Positions 19,602 to 27,664 of a DNA stretch of 64,000 nucleotides are shown here, one piece after another (the first letter of the stretch is position 1; each line of letters begins with the position of its first letter). Location of the stretch: NCBI RefSeq assembly GCF_020179605.1, contig NZ_JAINZO010000001.1, positions 558,001 through 622,000 on the forward strand, written 5' to 3'. The notes beneath the pieces are model-generated. The model saw only the letters and a program-made list of their open reading frames with translations. It had not been told where the DNA came from and did no database searches. A program made the translations under genes and the position numbers. The stretch is from Geomonas agri. Its GTDB lineage: Bacteria > Desulfobacterota > Desulfuromonadia > Geobacterales > Geobacteraceae.

Positions 19602-20819
19602 GTGAAGACACGCAAGGATGCAGGCATGGTAAAGGGCGAGCAGGGATACACACTGGTGGAGCTGATCGTGGTGATGGCGATCTTCATCACCGTCATCATC
19701 GTGGCCTCGGCAGGGTTCCAAACGGTGCTGACCCAGGTGGGACAGCAAAGTAAGCTCATGGAGACCGACATCGGCAGCGTGGTCGGGCTGGAAATGCTAC
19801 GCTCCGACCTGCAAGGCGCCGGTTACGGCCTTCCCTTCACCTTGCGGACGCCGCCCGCTACCGGGACCTACACCGAGTTAACCAGCAGTGACTCCGGCAT
19901 ACCGATGACTGCGGGATTTTGGCCTTCGGGCAAGAGCGCGCTCAGCTTCAACGACGTGCCCACCAGTTACACGGATAAATTCAGCGGCGCGCCGCGCGCG
20001 GTGCAAAGCGGCAACACGACCTTCAATCTCAGGTCCGGCATCGGTTCCCAGTACCTGGTTATCAAGTCCCTCACCGTGGCGACATCGCAGAGTGCAACGC
20101 AGAAGAAGTGGATCACTGTCTCCTACAGCGATACTGGCAAAAGTGCACCGAGCTGGAACGACCCGACTCGCGATTTCGCCAGTACCGACCGGGTGATGGT
20201 GGTCAGAAACACGTTCACCGACAATAATCCCGGCCGAGAGCTACAGGTGAATGCCAGCGGTGTCTACTCCACCACCTTCGCCAACTATACGACGCTGACC
20301 GTGCCGCACTCTTCCGGCGACGTATTCCAGGTTTACGGGGTAGACCAGAGCACGGCGCTTCGCATGCCGTTCAACCGGGCCGACTACTACGTGTATCGCC
20401 CGACCTCGGCACCCGCGGCCTGCGCCCCGAACACCGGCATACTGTACAAATCGGTGCTGAACCAGGGGGGCGGCTTCACCGATATCCCCCTGATGGACTG
20501 CGTGGCAGATATGCAGATCGCATATGGCATGGGCCAGGCCGGTTCCAACGAGGTCAACTACCATCAGTCGACATTCACCGGAGTTGCGCAGGACGTCCGC
20601 CAGCAGGTGAAGGAAATCCGGGTCTACATCCTCGCGCAGCAGGGTAAAAAAGATACCGGGTACAAACATCCCAATTCTCAGATAACCGTGGGAGAGAGTT
20701 TCGGTGGGCCTCTCGTGGGAAGGATCTTCGACCTGCCGTCCCAGATCGGGACCGGGTGGGAGAACTATCGCTGGAAGGTGTACACCATAGTGGTACGGCC
20801 GCAAAATCTCATTCAGTAG
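19602..20819 (+). CDS. pilW: Minor pilin PilW-like (set 1)
   Basis: About 405 residues. The leader is followed by QGYTLVELIVVMAIFITV, a class III prepilin signature. PilW-type features are MLRSDLQGAGYGLPFTLR near the N-terminus, a ...GILYKSVLNQ... stretch with a cysteine each side, VADMQIAYGM, and the end VYTIVVRPQNLIQ. GTG at 19602 is preferred because GAGGTGA lies 4 bases upstream; an ATG at 19587 overlapping the pilV stop is the alternative. It is paralogous to the gene at 22500 (same motifs, similar length). Confidence 0.87.
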   Translation: MKTRKDAGMVKGEQGYTLVELIVVMAIFITVIIVASAGFQTVLTQVGQQSKLMETDIGSVVGLEMLRSDLQGAGYGLPFTLRTPPATGTYTELTSSDSGIPMTAGFWPSGKSALSFNDVPTSYTDKFSGAPRAVQSGNTTFNLRSGIGSQYLVIKSLTVATSQSATQKKWITVSYSDTGKSAPSWNDPTRDFASTDRVMVVRNTFTDNNPGRELQVNASGVYSTTFANYTTLTVPHSSGDVFQVYGVDQSTALRMPFNRADYYVYRPTSAPAACAPNTGILYKSVLNQGGGFTDIPLMDCVADMQIAYGMGQAGSNEVNYHQSTFTGVAQDVRQQVKEIRVYILAQQGKKDTGYKHPNSQITVGESFGGPLVGRIFDLPSQIGTGWENYRWKVYTIVVRPQNLIQ

Positions 20820-20835
20820 CAACGACGGTACGCTT

Positions 20836-21459
20836 ATGAAAAAGTTAGGCAATGAAGACGGTATAGCCCTGGTCACGGCACTGATGTTCACGCTGATCTG
20901 CCTGGGGATCGTGGCGGGGTTGATGCAGATGCTGCTTCTGGAGACCAAGGTGTCTGCCACCCAGAAGAACTATCACAACTCCATCGAGGCGGCCTACGGG
21001 GGCACTGAACTCATCACCAAGGAATTCATTCCGAAGCTCTTCAGTAACTACACCACGTCCATCATTCCGCTCAAACTCGCCTACGGTTCGGGCGGGATGG
21101 GAGATATCGGGCTGGTCACCAACGACGACGCTCTCAGGAAAAAGCTTACCTACCCCACCAGCGACTGGGGGGGGCTTTCCAAGACCATCGACGCCAAGGA
21201 TACGCCGGACCTGACGTTCATGTTGAGAGGGGTTTCCTCCGCCGGCAACTTCAAGGTGTACGCCAAGATCGTGGACACGGTACAGGGGAACTCCGACCCC
21301 ACCGGTGTCGATTACCTTGACAGCGGCGTCGGTGTTGCCGGCACCGGTGCGGGCATCTCTCCCAAACACAACCCCGCCCTCTATACCTTCGAGGTGCGCG
21401 GCGAGAAGGCCTCCAACCCCAAGGAAAAGGCTCTGCTTTCCGTCTTGTACGCTTTCTAA
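20836..21459 (+). CDS. pilX: Minor pilin PilX-like (set 1)
   Basis: A 207-residue protein starting with NEDGIALVTALMFTLICLG, the PilX/GspK-type N-terminus: a prepilin-like hydrophobic helix without the Glu5 of major pilins. This residue loss is normal for the family member at the tip of the complex. The remainder fits the PilX N-terminal family (ETKVSATQKNYHNSIEAAYGG). It lies 16 bases after pilW and closes minor pilin set 1; a hairpin follows at 21484. Its paralogue is at 23684. Confidence 0.85.
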   Translation: MKKLGNEDGIALVTALMFTLICLGIVAGLMQMLLLETKVSATQKNYHNSIEAAYGGTELITKEFIPKLFSNYTTSIIPLKLAYGSGGMGDIGLVTNDDALRKKLTYPTSDWGGLSKTIDAKDTPDLTFMLRGVSSAGNFKVYAKIVDTVQGNSDPTGVDYLDSGVGVAGTGAGISPKHNPALYTFEVRGEKASNPKEKALLSVLYAF

Positions 21460-21483
21460 CCCACTCTCCTCCGACTCTTCTCC

Positions 21484-21512
21484 GCGGCCCTCCCACAAGG
21501 AGGGCCGCTGTC
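21484..21512 (+). terminator. Terminator-like hairpin between the two minor pilin sets
   Basis: GCGGCCCTCC and GGAGGGCCGC form a perfect 10-base stem around CACAA, followed by TGTCGTTTTA. A weak promoter-like TTTCAT / TAGTAT pair with a 16-base spacer lies at 21546-21573, so set 2 may be transcribed separately from pilY1 and set 1. Confidence 0.65.
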
Positions 21513-21626
21513 GTTTTACCTGCCACCCCACCAAGTTCCACTTTCTTTCATTTTGTTCCCGCTCTGCTAGTATTGGAAAGTTCAAATTTACCTCAGTGCT
21601 TTAGTCGAGGGGAGCTCGGAGGGGGG

Positions 21627-22124
21627 ATGGGGACTCGCGGCTTATCTCTGGTTGAGATGATGGTGGTGATCGCCATTACGGCGACTCTGGCCAGCATCGG
21701 CGCCATATCTTTCCAGAAGTATCAAAAGAGCTACCGGATCGATGCCCAGACGCGCCTGCTCTTCGCGGAAATGCTCAAGGCACGGACCCAGGCCATCTAC
21801 CAGCACAGGGGTACCCGGGTCAAGTTCTACCCGAACCGCTTCGAGGTGTACTCATCTGTGCAGGAGGGGCCGCAGGTAAGCCCGGTGGCAACACACCTTT
21901 TTTCGTTTCCCGTCACCTGGAACTTCAGTGGTTTTGATAATCCCAACGGCATCACCTTTGACGAGATCGGCATAGCAAGCAACTACGGGTCAATCTGCGT
22001 GGACTCCGCGGCCGGTTACGGTGGGGTGGACAGCGTTGTCGTTCACTATGTCAGAATTTCTATTGGCAAAAAGGACAAAGGCAATGAGTGTAGTTCCAGT
22101 TCCGGCAGCATCACTCTCAAGTAA
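21627..22124 (+). CDS. Minor pseudopilin, FimT/GspH type (set 2)
   Basis: A 165-residue prepilin: leader MGTRG, then LSLVEMMVVIAITATLASIG with Glu at mature position 5. The C-terminal half resembles the set 1 FimT at 18714, with a similar end (DSVVVHYVRISIGKK against DSVVVTTARNYLGKR). ATG at 21627 is chosen for the GGAGG site 4 bases before it; a TTG at 21573 in the same frame would give an unusually long leader. First gene of the second minor pilin set, about 110 bases after a terminator-like hairpin. Confidence 0.88.
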   Translation: MGTRGLSLVEMMVVIAITATLASIGAISFQKYQKSYRIDAQTRLLFAEMLKARTQAIYQHRGTRVKFYPNRFEVYSSVQEGPQVSPVATHLFSFPVTWNFSGFDNPNGITFDEIGIASNYGSICVDSAAGYGGVDSVVVHYVRISIGKKDKGNECSSSSGSITLK

Positions 22125-22503
22125 CAGCGGTTTCACCCTGGTCGAGATGCTCATGGCCCTCCTGGTCATGACGGTCGGCCTTTTGGGGCTGCTGCAGTCG
22201 GTGAATGTGGCCTACCATCAAAACCTCAGGGATGTGCTGCGCAAGGAAGCGACCCAGTTGGCGGAGGAGCAGATGCACGACTTGTGCAGGGTCCCTTTTG
22301 ACAAAATCTCCAGCGCTGCGCGCAACGACAAGGTTAGTCAGAAGGTGGTAGCTGGGATCCTCAGGAGCTTTCAGGTCGACCGGAGACAAAACAGTGTGCA
22401 GGGTGCCACCAAAAAGCTGCAGGTCACCGTGTCCTGGTACGTCAAAGGCACCAGATATCAGCATGAGATCTTCGCGCTGCGGTCCAGGCGAGGTGGCGAA
22501 TGA
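22084..22503 (+). CDS. pilV: Minor pilin PilV-like (set 2)
   Basis: A ~139-residue prepilin with NSGFTLVEMLMALLVMTVGL and the PilV-like GLLGLLQSVNVAYHQN, directly comparable to set 1 at 19177. The leader before the cleavage site is about 17 residues if ATG at 22084 (AAAGG upstream) is used. It overlaps the preceding gene by 41 bases, as in set 1, which supports both the start and a shared origin of the two sets. Its stop overlaps the start of the next gene (ATGA). Confidence 0.86.
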   Translation: MSVVPVPAASLSSNSGFTLVEMLMALLVMTVGLLGLLQSVNVAYHQNLRDVLRKEATQLAEEQMHDLCRVPFDKISSAARNDKVSQKVVAGILRSFQVDRRQNSVQGATKKLQVTVSWYVKGTRYQHEIFALRSRRGGE

Positions 22504-23669
22504 AGCGCTGGGGAAGGCGAGGGTATACCTTGGTTGAACTGGTCGTGGTCATGCTGATCTTCGCGGTGGTGATGACGCTGATCAGCAGTTCCTTCGCCAA
22601 CATCGTCCGCAGCACGGGGCAACTGGGTAAACGTGCGGAGACGGACATCGGTGGGCTGATCGGGCTGGAGTTGATGCGCCGGGACCTTGAACTGGCCGGC
22701 TTCGGCCTTCCTTACACCCTTCCTGGCTGGCTCAATTACGTCGAAGCGCCCTCGGACCTGTCATTTGTGCCTGGCTTTCCTGATGTCAAGGCCAGCAACT
22801 TCAACGATCGCCCCGGGCTTGAGGCTCCCCCCGCCTTCCGCGGCGCCAGCGATGTCGGCTTCAACGGTTCCGATTACTTGGTAGTAAAAGGTACCCCTCT
22901 GGGCGATAACACGGTCTGTCGCAGTTGGTGTTACCTGAACTACAGTGCGGTCACCAGGCCGTCGCGGGTCGAACCCGAGCTCAAGATCGGCACCAAGGCC
23001 CGTGCCATCGTGCTCCGCACCGGGGCCAGCGCATCCGGCAAGCCGGTGCGGGAACTGGTCACCTCCGGTGGGGATTTCACCTTTTTCCTTAACAAGGCCG
23101 ACGCAGATTTCGCGCCCCAACAAAGAAGCGATAGTCACCTTGTCTATGCAGTGGCCAGCGATAGGGAAGACGGTGATCTCAGGTTCCCCTTTAATCGTTC
23201 CGACTATTTCATCAACCGCAGTTCCGGGATTTCCCCCCTGTGCAACCGGGGGACCGGCACGCTCTATAAGACCACCATTAACCAAAACGGGAACTACACC
23301 AAGTACCCCCTCCTCGACTGCGTGGGGGACATTCAGGTCGTGTTCTACATGGACACCAACCACGACGGCATAACCGATTACCATCCCGATCCGGCTGACG
23401 GCCTTTTCGACTTCAAGGATCTCGCGAAGTACCTGCGCGAGGAGTTGAAGGAGGTCCGGGTCTATATCCTGGCCCAGCAGGGGAAGCAGGACCCGGGCTA
23501 CCGCTACCCGGTGAGCAATCCCGAAAAAGCTATCGTGGTCGGCGACCTGGAGTTGCCCGACAACGGGCACGTCTGGAGCGAACGGGCGATGAGCGCTACT
23601 TTCGGCGCCGACTGGCGCACGTACCGCTGGAAAATTTACACGATCGTGGTGCAGCCCAAAAACCTGTAA
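22500..23669 (+). CDS. pilW: Minor pilin PilW-like (set 2)
   Basis: 389 residues. RRGYTLVELVVVMLIFAVVM is the prepilin signature. Motifs shared with the set 1 PilW: LELMRRDLELAGFGLPYTLP near residue 60, DYF plus GTLYKTTINQ, the VGDIQVVFYMD stretch, KEVRVYILAQQGKQD and the end IYTIVVQPKNL. A DTNHDGITD stretch resembles a calcium loop. ATG overlaps the pilV stop by 4 bases. Expected to join the same or an alternative tip complex. Confidence 0.88.
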   Translation: MKRWGRRGYTLVELVVVMLIFAVVMTLISSSFANIVRSTGQLGKRAETDIGGLIGLELMRRDLELAGFGLPYTLPGWLNYVEAPSDLSFVPGFPDVKASNFNDRPGLEAPPAFRGASDVGFNGSDYLVVKGTPLGDNTVCRSWCYLNYSAVTRPSRVEPELKIGTKARAIVLRTGASASGKPVRELVTSGGDFTFFLNKADADFAPQQRSDSHLVYAVASDREDGDLRFPFNRSDYFINRSSGISPLCNRGTGTLYKTTINQNGNYTKYPLLDCVGDIQVVFYMDTNHDGITDYHPDPADGLFDFKDLAKYLREELKEVRVYILAQQGKQDPGYRYPVSNPEKAIVVGDLELPDNGHVWSERAMSATFGADWRTYRWKIYTIVVQPKNL

Positions 23670-23683
23670 GAGGGGAGGGGGCA

Positions 23684-24304
23684 ATGACGGCTCTTGAATC
23701 CGAAAGGGGGGCAGCCCTCATTACCGCATTGATGCTGACGACGCTTGCCTTGGTGATCGCGCTGGCGCTGTTATCTACCATCATCACCGGGACCCAGGTC
23801 GCTGCGAGCCAGAAGCGCTACCGCAGCGCTCTCAGCTCCGCCCACGGCGGTCTCGACCTGTTCACCAGCGAAATTCTCCCCAGGCTGTTTCAATCCGGCT
23901 ACAGTGCCACCGATTTCCACAATGACTTTCCGGGCATAGACCTGAAGGTGACGCTCGATCCGTGCCTGCAGCAAAAACTTACCTTGGCGCGCGCCGACTG
24001 GTCCGCCTGCAGCGAGGCGCAGGCAAGCCCGGATCCGGCCCAGGCCCCTGAAACTGAGTTCCGCCTTGCCGGAGATCCTCCGGCAAAAGGGTTCAACGTC
24101 AGCACCAAGATCATCGACACCGTGCCCGGGAACACCGACCGCAGCGGATACTACCTTCTGGATGCGGGGGGAGCCGTGGCAGCACAGGATGACGTGATCC
24201 ACCCACAGCACGTGCCCGCCATGTACAACATCTACGTGCAAGGGGTCAGGGAAGAACCAGAAACACGCGAGAAGGCACGCCTCTCAGTCCTCTACGCCTA
24301 TTGA
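23684..24304 (+). CDS. pilX: Minor pilin PilX-like (set 2)
   Basis: 206 residues, N-terminus ERGAALITALMLTTLALVIA without Glu5, as in its set 1 paralogue at 20836. The ISTKIIDTVPGNTD-like stretch near residue 145 matches AKIVDTVQGNSD in set 1, and both end in ARLSVLYAY/ALLSVLYAF. GGGGAGGGGG lies before the ATG. It is the last gene of the minor pilin block and is followed by a strong terminator at 24411. Confidence 0.86.
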   Translation: MTALESERGAALITALMLTTLALVIALALLSTIITGTQVAASQKRYRSALSSAHGGLDLFTSEILPRLFQSGYSATDFHNDFPGIDLKVTLDPCLQQKLTLARADWSACSEAQASPDPAQAPETEFRLAGDPPAKGFNVSTKIIDTVPGNTDRSGYYLLDAGGAVAAQDDVIHPQHVPAMYNIYVQGVREEPETREKARLSVLYAY

Positions 24305-24632
24305 GCGCCGCTGCCAGGACTGGTGCCACCGCCGGTTGCCTCGCCTGGTGCGACCACGCCAGCCCCTGGGCGCTTGCTCCGCACACCCACCAACACCATT
24401 TTTCAAGTAGGCGAGTTGCCGTAAATTGCAACTCGCTTTTTTATTGGTATGCTCTCCCCATCCCGCCCATTAGAAACAACCGTGAGACAGGAGGTGGCCA
24501 CTTTTCCCCATGGGAAAGTTTTTATTTTGCAACATAGTTACATATAACTTTAAATAAAATGTTGACTTTCCTTTTTATAGATGCCAAAGTACGCCAAAAT
24601 TAGTAATGTCTGTCTTTAAGCGGTGTCTACTT
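24305..24632. other. Intergenic region between the minor pilin block and the pilM operon
   Basis: 328 bases. It holds the terminator described separately, then from about 24500 a stretch far AT-richer than its surroundings. In it are the inverted repeat AGTTA-CATA-TAACT (24535-24548) and TTGACT (24562-24567), a possible -35 box without a good -10 at 17 bases. The dyad could be an operator for the small XRE protein encoded next. No gene seen. Confidence 0.5.
24411..24442 (+). terminator. Rho-independent terminator of the minor pilin operon
   Basis: GCGAGTTGC and GCAACTCGC form a perfect 9-base stem with an 8-base loop, followed by six T residues. It separates the minor pilin block from the pilM operon. 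Confidence 0.93.
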
Positions 24633-24830
24633 ATGATCATGAACAGCGTGAAAAAACTCCGAGAAGAACGCCTGATGAGCAAGGCCGAGCTGGCAAGGCT
24701 GGCTGGTGTATCGCCCATCACCATCGACCGGATCGAACGGGGTGAGGATTGCAGGATGGAGACCAAGCGCAAGATCCTGCTTGCTCTTGGGTTTTCCCTC
24801 TCCGACAAAAACAAGGTATTCCAGGACTAG
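24633..24830 (+). CDS. Very small XRE-family helix-turn-helix regulator
   Basis: About 65 residues, essentially one Cro/C1-type HTH domain: KAELARLAGVSPITIDRIER is the helix-turn-helix, followed by METKRKILLALGFSL. There is no effector domain. ATG codons at 24606, 24633 and 24639 are in frame; 24633 or 24639 fits the domain best and no ribosome site decides it. It lies 17 bases before pilM, so it probably heads the pilMNOPQ operon and may regulate it, possibly through the dyad at 24535. Role inferred from position only. Confidence 0.82.
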   Translation: MIMNSVKKLREERLMSKAELARLAGVSPITIDRIERGEDCRMETKRKILLALGFSLSDKNKVFQD

Positions 24831-24847
24831 GTAGATAGGACCACGCG

Positions 24848-25900
24848 ATGCTTTTCTCCAAGAAGAAGGACATAGTAGGGGTCGACATAGGATCGAGTGC
24901 AGTGAAGCTCGTGCAGTTGCGCCCGGCCAAGGGCGGCTTCCAGCTCGTGAAGATCGGGATCCTGCCGCTGCCTGCAGAGGCCATCGTCGATAACACCCTG
25001 ATGGACAGCTCTTCGATCGTCGAGACGGTCAAGCAGTTGATGAGCACCCTCGGCGTCAAAGCCAAAGAGGCCGTCTGCTCTATCTCCGGCAACTCGGTCA
25101 TCATCAGAAAGATTTCTCTGCCGGTGATGCCGGTCGAGGAACTGGAAGACCAGATTCATTGGGAGGCCGAGCAGTACATCCCCTTCGACATCAACGACGT
25201 CAACGTCGACTTCCAAATCCTCTCCCCAGACGAACAGGACCCCTCCAAGATGAACGTCCTGCTGGTCGCCAGCAAAAAGGACATCATCAACGACTACATA
25301 TCGGTGTTCGCCGAGGCCGGTCTTAAGCTGGTGGTGGTCGATGTCGATTCCTTCTCGGTCCAAAACGCCTTCGAGCTCAATTACCCCGTTGACCCGGAGC
25401 AAGTGGTGGCACTGGTCAACATCGGCGCCAGCATCTTCAATCTGAACATCGTTAGGGATGGCGTCTCGCTGTTTACCCGCGACGTGCAGATGGGGGGAAA
25501 TCTCTATACCGAGGAGATTCAGAAACAGTTCGGTATCAGCAGTGCCGAGGCCGAGGAGATGAAACTGGCGGCAGGACACTCCGAGGATTCCCGCTTGAAT
25601 GAGGTGCTGCAGCGGGTCAACGATACCATCGCCTTGGAAATGCGCCGTTCCCTTGATTTCTACAACTCGACCGCAGGCGAGGAGAGAATCACCAAGGTCT
25701 TCTTGAGCGGCGGTGCGGCGAAGACCCTGCACCTTGTCGACGCGGTACAGCAGAGACTGGCGCTCCCGGTGGAGATCCTGAACCCGCTGGCTCGGGTCGC
25801 GGTCAACGAGAAGGAGTTCGATACCGCGTATCTTGAGGAGATCGCCCCGCTCATGTCGGTAGCGGTCGGGCTTGCTACGAGGAGGGCCGGAGACAAATGA
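24848..25900 (+). CDS. pilM: Type IV pilus assembly protein PilM
   Basis: Actin-like cytosolic ATP-binding protein of the pilus inner-membrane platform; it binds the N-terminus of PilN. 350 residues, standard length. The phosphate-binding loop is IVGVDIGSSAVKLVQL at the N-terminus, and further actin-fold motifs are VNIGASIFNLNIV and VFLSGGAAKTLHL. It starts 17 bases after the XRE gene, and its stop overlaps the pilN start (ATGA). Confidence 0.97.
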   Translation: MLFSKKKDIVGVDIGSSAVKLVQLRPAKGGFQLVKIGILPLPAEAIVDNTLMDSSSIVETVKQLMSTLGVKAKEAVCSISGNSVIIRKISLPVMPVEELEDQIHWEAEQYIPFDINDVNVDFQILSPDEQDPSKMNVLLVASKKDIINDYISVFAEAGLKLVVVDVDSFSVQNAFELNYPVDPEQVVALVNIGASIFNLNIVRDGVSLFTRDVQMGGNLYTEEIQKQFGISSAEAEEMKLAAGHSEDSRLNEVLQRVNDTIALEMRRSLDFYNSTAGEERITKVFLSGGAAKTLHLVDAVQQRLALPVEILNPLARVAVNEKEFDTAYLEEIAPLMSVAVGLATRRAGDK

Positions 25901-26445
25901 TCAAGATAAACCTCCTCCCAGTACGGGCATCAAAAAAGAAAGAGAGCATGCAGCAGCAGATCGCCATCGCGGGGGTCGCTCTTGCTGGCTGCCTGGTGAT
26001 CGGTGTGTTCGGATATCTCTACCTGCGCAGCCAGATCTCGACCGTGCAAACAGCGATTACAAGCTCCGAGAGCGAACTTGCCGCCCTGAAGACGAAGATC
26101 GGCGCCATCGACAACCTCAAGAAGTTGCAGGCTGACGTCAAGCGCAAGCTTGATGTCCTCAACAAGTTGCGCCGTGGCAAGACCGGTCCGGCATCGCGGC
26201 TGGCTGCGCTGGCCGACTCGGTGCCCGAAAAGCTGTGGCTTACCAAGTACGCCGAGAACGGCACGGCCGTCTCTGTTTCCGGTATCGCAACGTCGGAAGA
26301 GTTGATTGCCGTATTCATGAAGAGCCTGCAGGCCTCGGGCTCCTTCACCAACGTCGAGCTCGTTGTCTCGGAACAGGCCGAGGTCGGCGGGGTGAAGGTA
26401 AAGCGTTTTGACCTGTCTTTCCAGATCAAGGACCAGAAACCGTAG
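25897..26445 (+). CDS. pilN: Type IV pilus assembly protein PilN
   Basis: Bitopic inner-membrane protein of the alignment complex. 182 residues: the conserved cytoplasmic tail MIKINLLPVR that docks into PilM, one transmembrane segment near residues 25-45 (GVALAGCLVIGVFGYLYL), a periplasmic coiled coil (~46-90) and a ferredoxin-like end. Overlaps pilM by 4 bases; pilO follows after 78 bases. Confidence 0.95.
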   Translation: MIKINLLPVRASKKKESMQQQIAIAGVALAGCLVIGVFGYLYLRSQISTVQTAITSSESELAALKTKIGAIDNLKKLQADVKRKLDVLNKLRRGKTGPASRLAALADSVPEKLWLTKYAENGTAVSVSGIATSEELIAVFMKSLQASGSFTNVELVVSEQAEVGGVKVKRFDLSFQIKDQKP

Positions 26446-26523
26446 CCCAGAACCCGGCCGCAGGCCGTTGTCCAGCGCGAATACCATGTTCGCGAACCAA
26501 CCAGCTGAAGCAGAGGCATTGCC

Positions 26524-27129
26524 ATGGATCCACAGATAGAGAAATTGCTGAAGCTCCCGACCAAAGAAAAGGTCGCGATCCTGATACTGCTGTTGCTCCT
26601 TGAGGGGGCCGGACTGTACTACGGGCTACTCCGTCCCAAGATCCAGGAACTGGATGGGCTCAAGACCCGGCACGAGGAATTGCAAAAGCAGATCCAGGAG
26701 AACCGCGCTATCGCCAACAACCTGCCGCGTTTCAAGGCCGAGTACGAGCAGCTCAAGAAGGACCTTGACAACGCCTTGACCGAGCTGCCCAACCAGAAGG
26801 AGATCCCGTCGCTGTTGACCAGTATCTCCAACTCGGGTAAGGGTGCCGGTCTCGACTTTCTCCTGTTCAGGCCGAAGCCGGAAGTGCCTAAAGATTTTTA
26901 CGCAGAGGTTCCGGTCGACATCTCCGTTTCGGGCACCTTCTACAACGTGGCCGACTTCTTCGTCGCCGTTGGAAAGCTGCCTCGCATCGTGAACATCAAC
27001 AACGTGAGCGTCTCGGACATCAAGGACAGCGGTGGGCGCACCAGCCTCAAGGTGAATTGTCTTGCGACCACCTTCCGCTTCCTGGACGCCAAAGAGAGTA
27101 AAAATGCCAATGCTAACAAGCCGAAATAG
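26524..27129 (+). CDS. pilO: Type IV pilus assembly protein PilO
   Basis: Partner of PilN in the inner-membrane alignment complex. 201 residues with one transmembrane helix (AILILLLLLEGAGLYYGLL, residues ~18-36), a coiled coil (~40-90) and a periplasmic ferredoxin-like domain with DISVSGTFYNVADFFVAVGK, a recognisable PilO motif. The 3' end overlaps the pilP start by 26 bases. Confidence 0.95.
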   Translation: MDPQIEKLLKLPTKEKVAILILLLLLEGAGLYYGLLRPKIQELDGLKTRHEELQKQIQENRAIANNLPRFKAEYEQLKKDLDNALTELPNQKEIPSLLTSISNSGKGAGLDFLLFRPKPEVPKDFYAEVPVDISVSGTFYNVADFFVAVGKLPRIVNINNVSVSDIKDSGGRTSLKVNCLATTFRFLDAKESKNANANKPK

Positions 27130-27652
27130 CCTGACACTGCTGGTTGTGTTGCTGCTGCTCTCGGTCGGTTGCAAGAAGGAGGAGGCTCCTGCGCCCCCTC
27201 CGCCTGCTCCGCCAAAGCCCGCACCAGCTCCTTCGGCTGCGCCGCCCGCTCCGCCCGCTCCGGTGCAGCAGCAGCTCTCGTCCGCATCCAAGGTGGGAGC
27301 GGCCGTCAGCTTCAAGAGGGACCCCTTCAAGCCGCTCATTTCGACGCAGCCACCACCGCCTGCCAGTCCGTCAGGCGCTCGTCCTGGTGTGCCTGCTGTC
27401 GCTGACCTGCTCCCGATCCAGAGTTTCGAGGTGAACAAGTTCAGGGTTTCGGGGATCATCGCGGGGCTCAGGGAGAACAGGGCGCTTGTGATCGACCCCA
27501 ACGGAAAGGGGTACGTCGTTCAGGTCGGTACCCAGATTGGCAATGCCAACGGCCGGGTTTCCCGTATTACTTCGTCTACGGTCGAAGTTGTTGAGAAGAG
27601 TGGTCGGGGCAAAAGCAGAAAAATCGTGCTTACGCTGGCCAAGAAAAGGTAA
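27104..27652 (+). CDS. pilP: Type IV pilus lipoprotein PilP
   Basis: Periplasmic lipoprotein that links PilN/PilO to the PilQ secretin. About 182 residues: signal peptide with lipobox LSVGC, a Pro/Ala-rich linker (~25-65), then the PilP beta domain (FKRDPFKPL, SFEVNKFRVSGII, RALVIDPNGKGYVVQVGTQI). I use ATG at 27104, inside the end of pilO, because the upstream 14 codons would spoil the signal peptide. PilQ starts 13 bases downstream. Confidence 0.93.
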   Translation: MPMLTSRNSLTLLVVLLLLSVGCKKEEAPAPPPPAPPKPAPAPSAAPPAPPAPVQQQLSSASKVGAAVSFKRDPFKPLISTQPPPPASPSGARPGVPAVADLLPIQSFEVNKFRVSGIIAGLRENRALVIDPNGKGYVVQVGTQIGNANGRVSRITSSTVEVVEKSGRGKSRKIVLTLAKKR

Positions 27653-27664
27653 GGAGCGTTTCAG

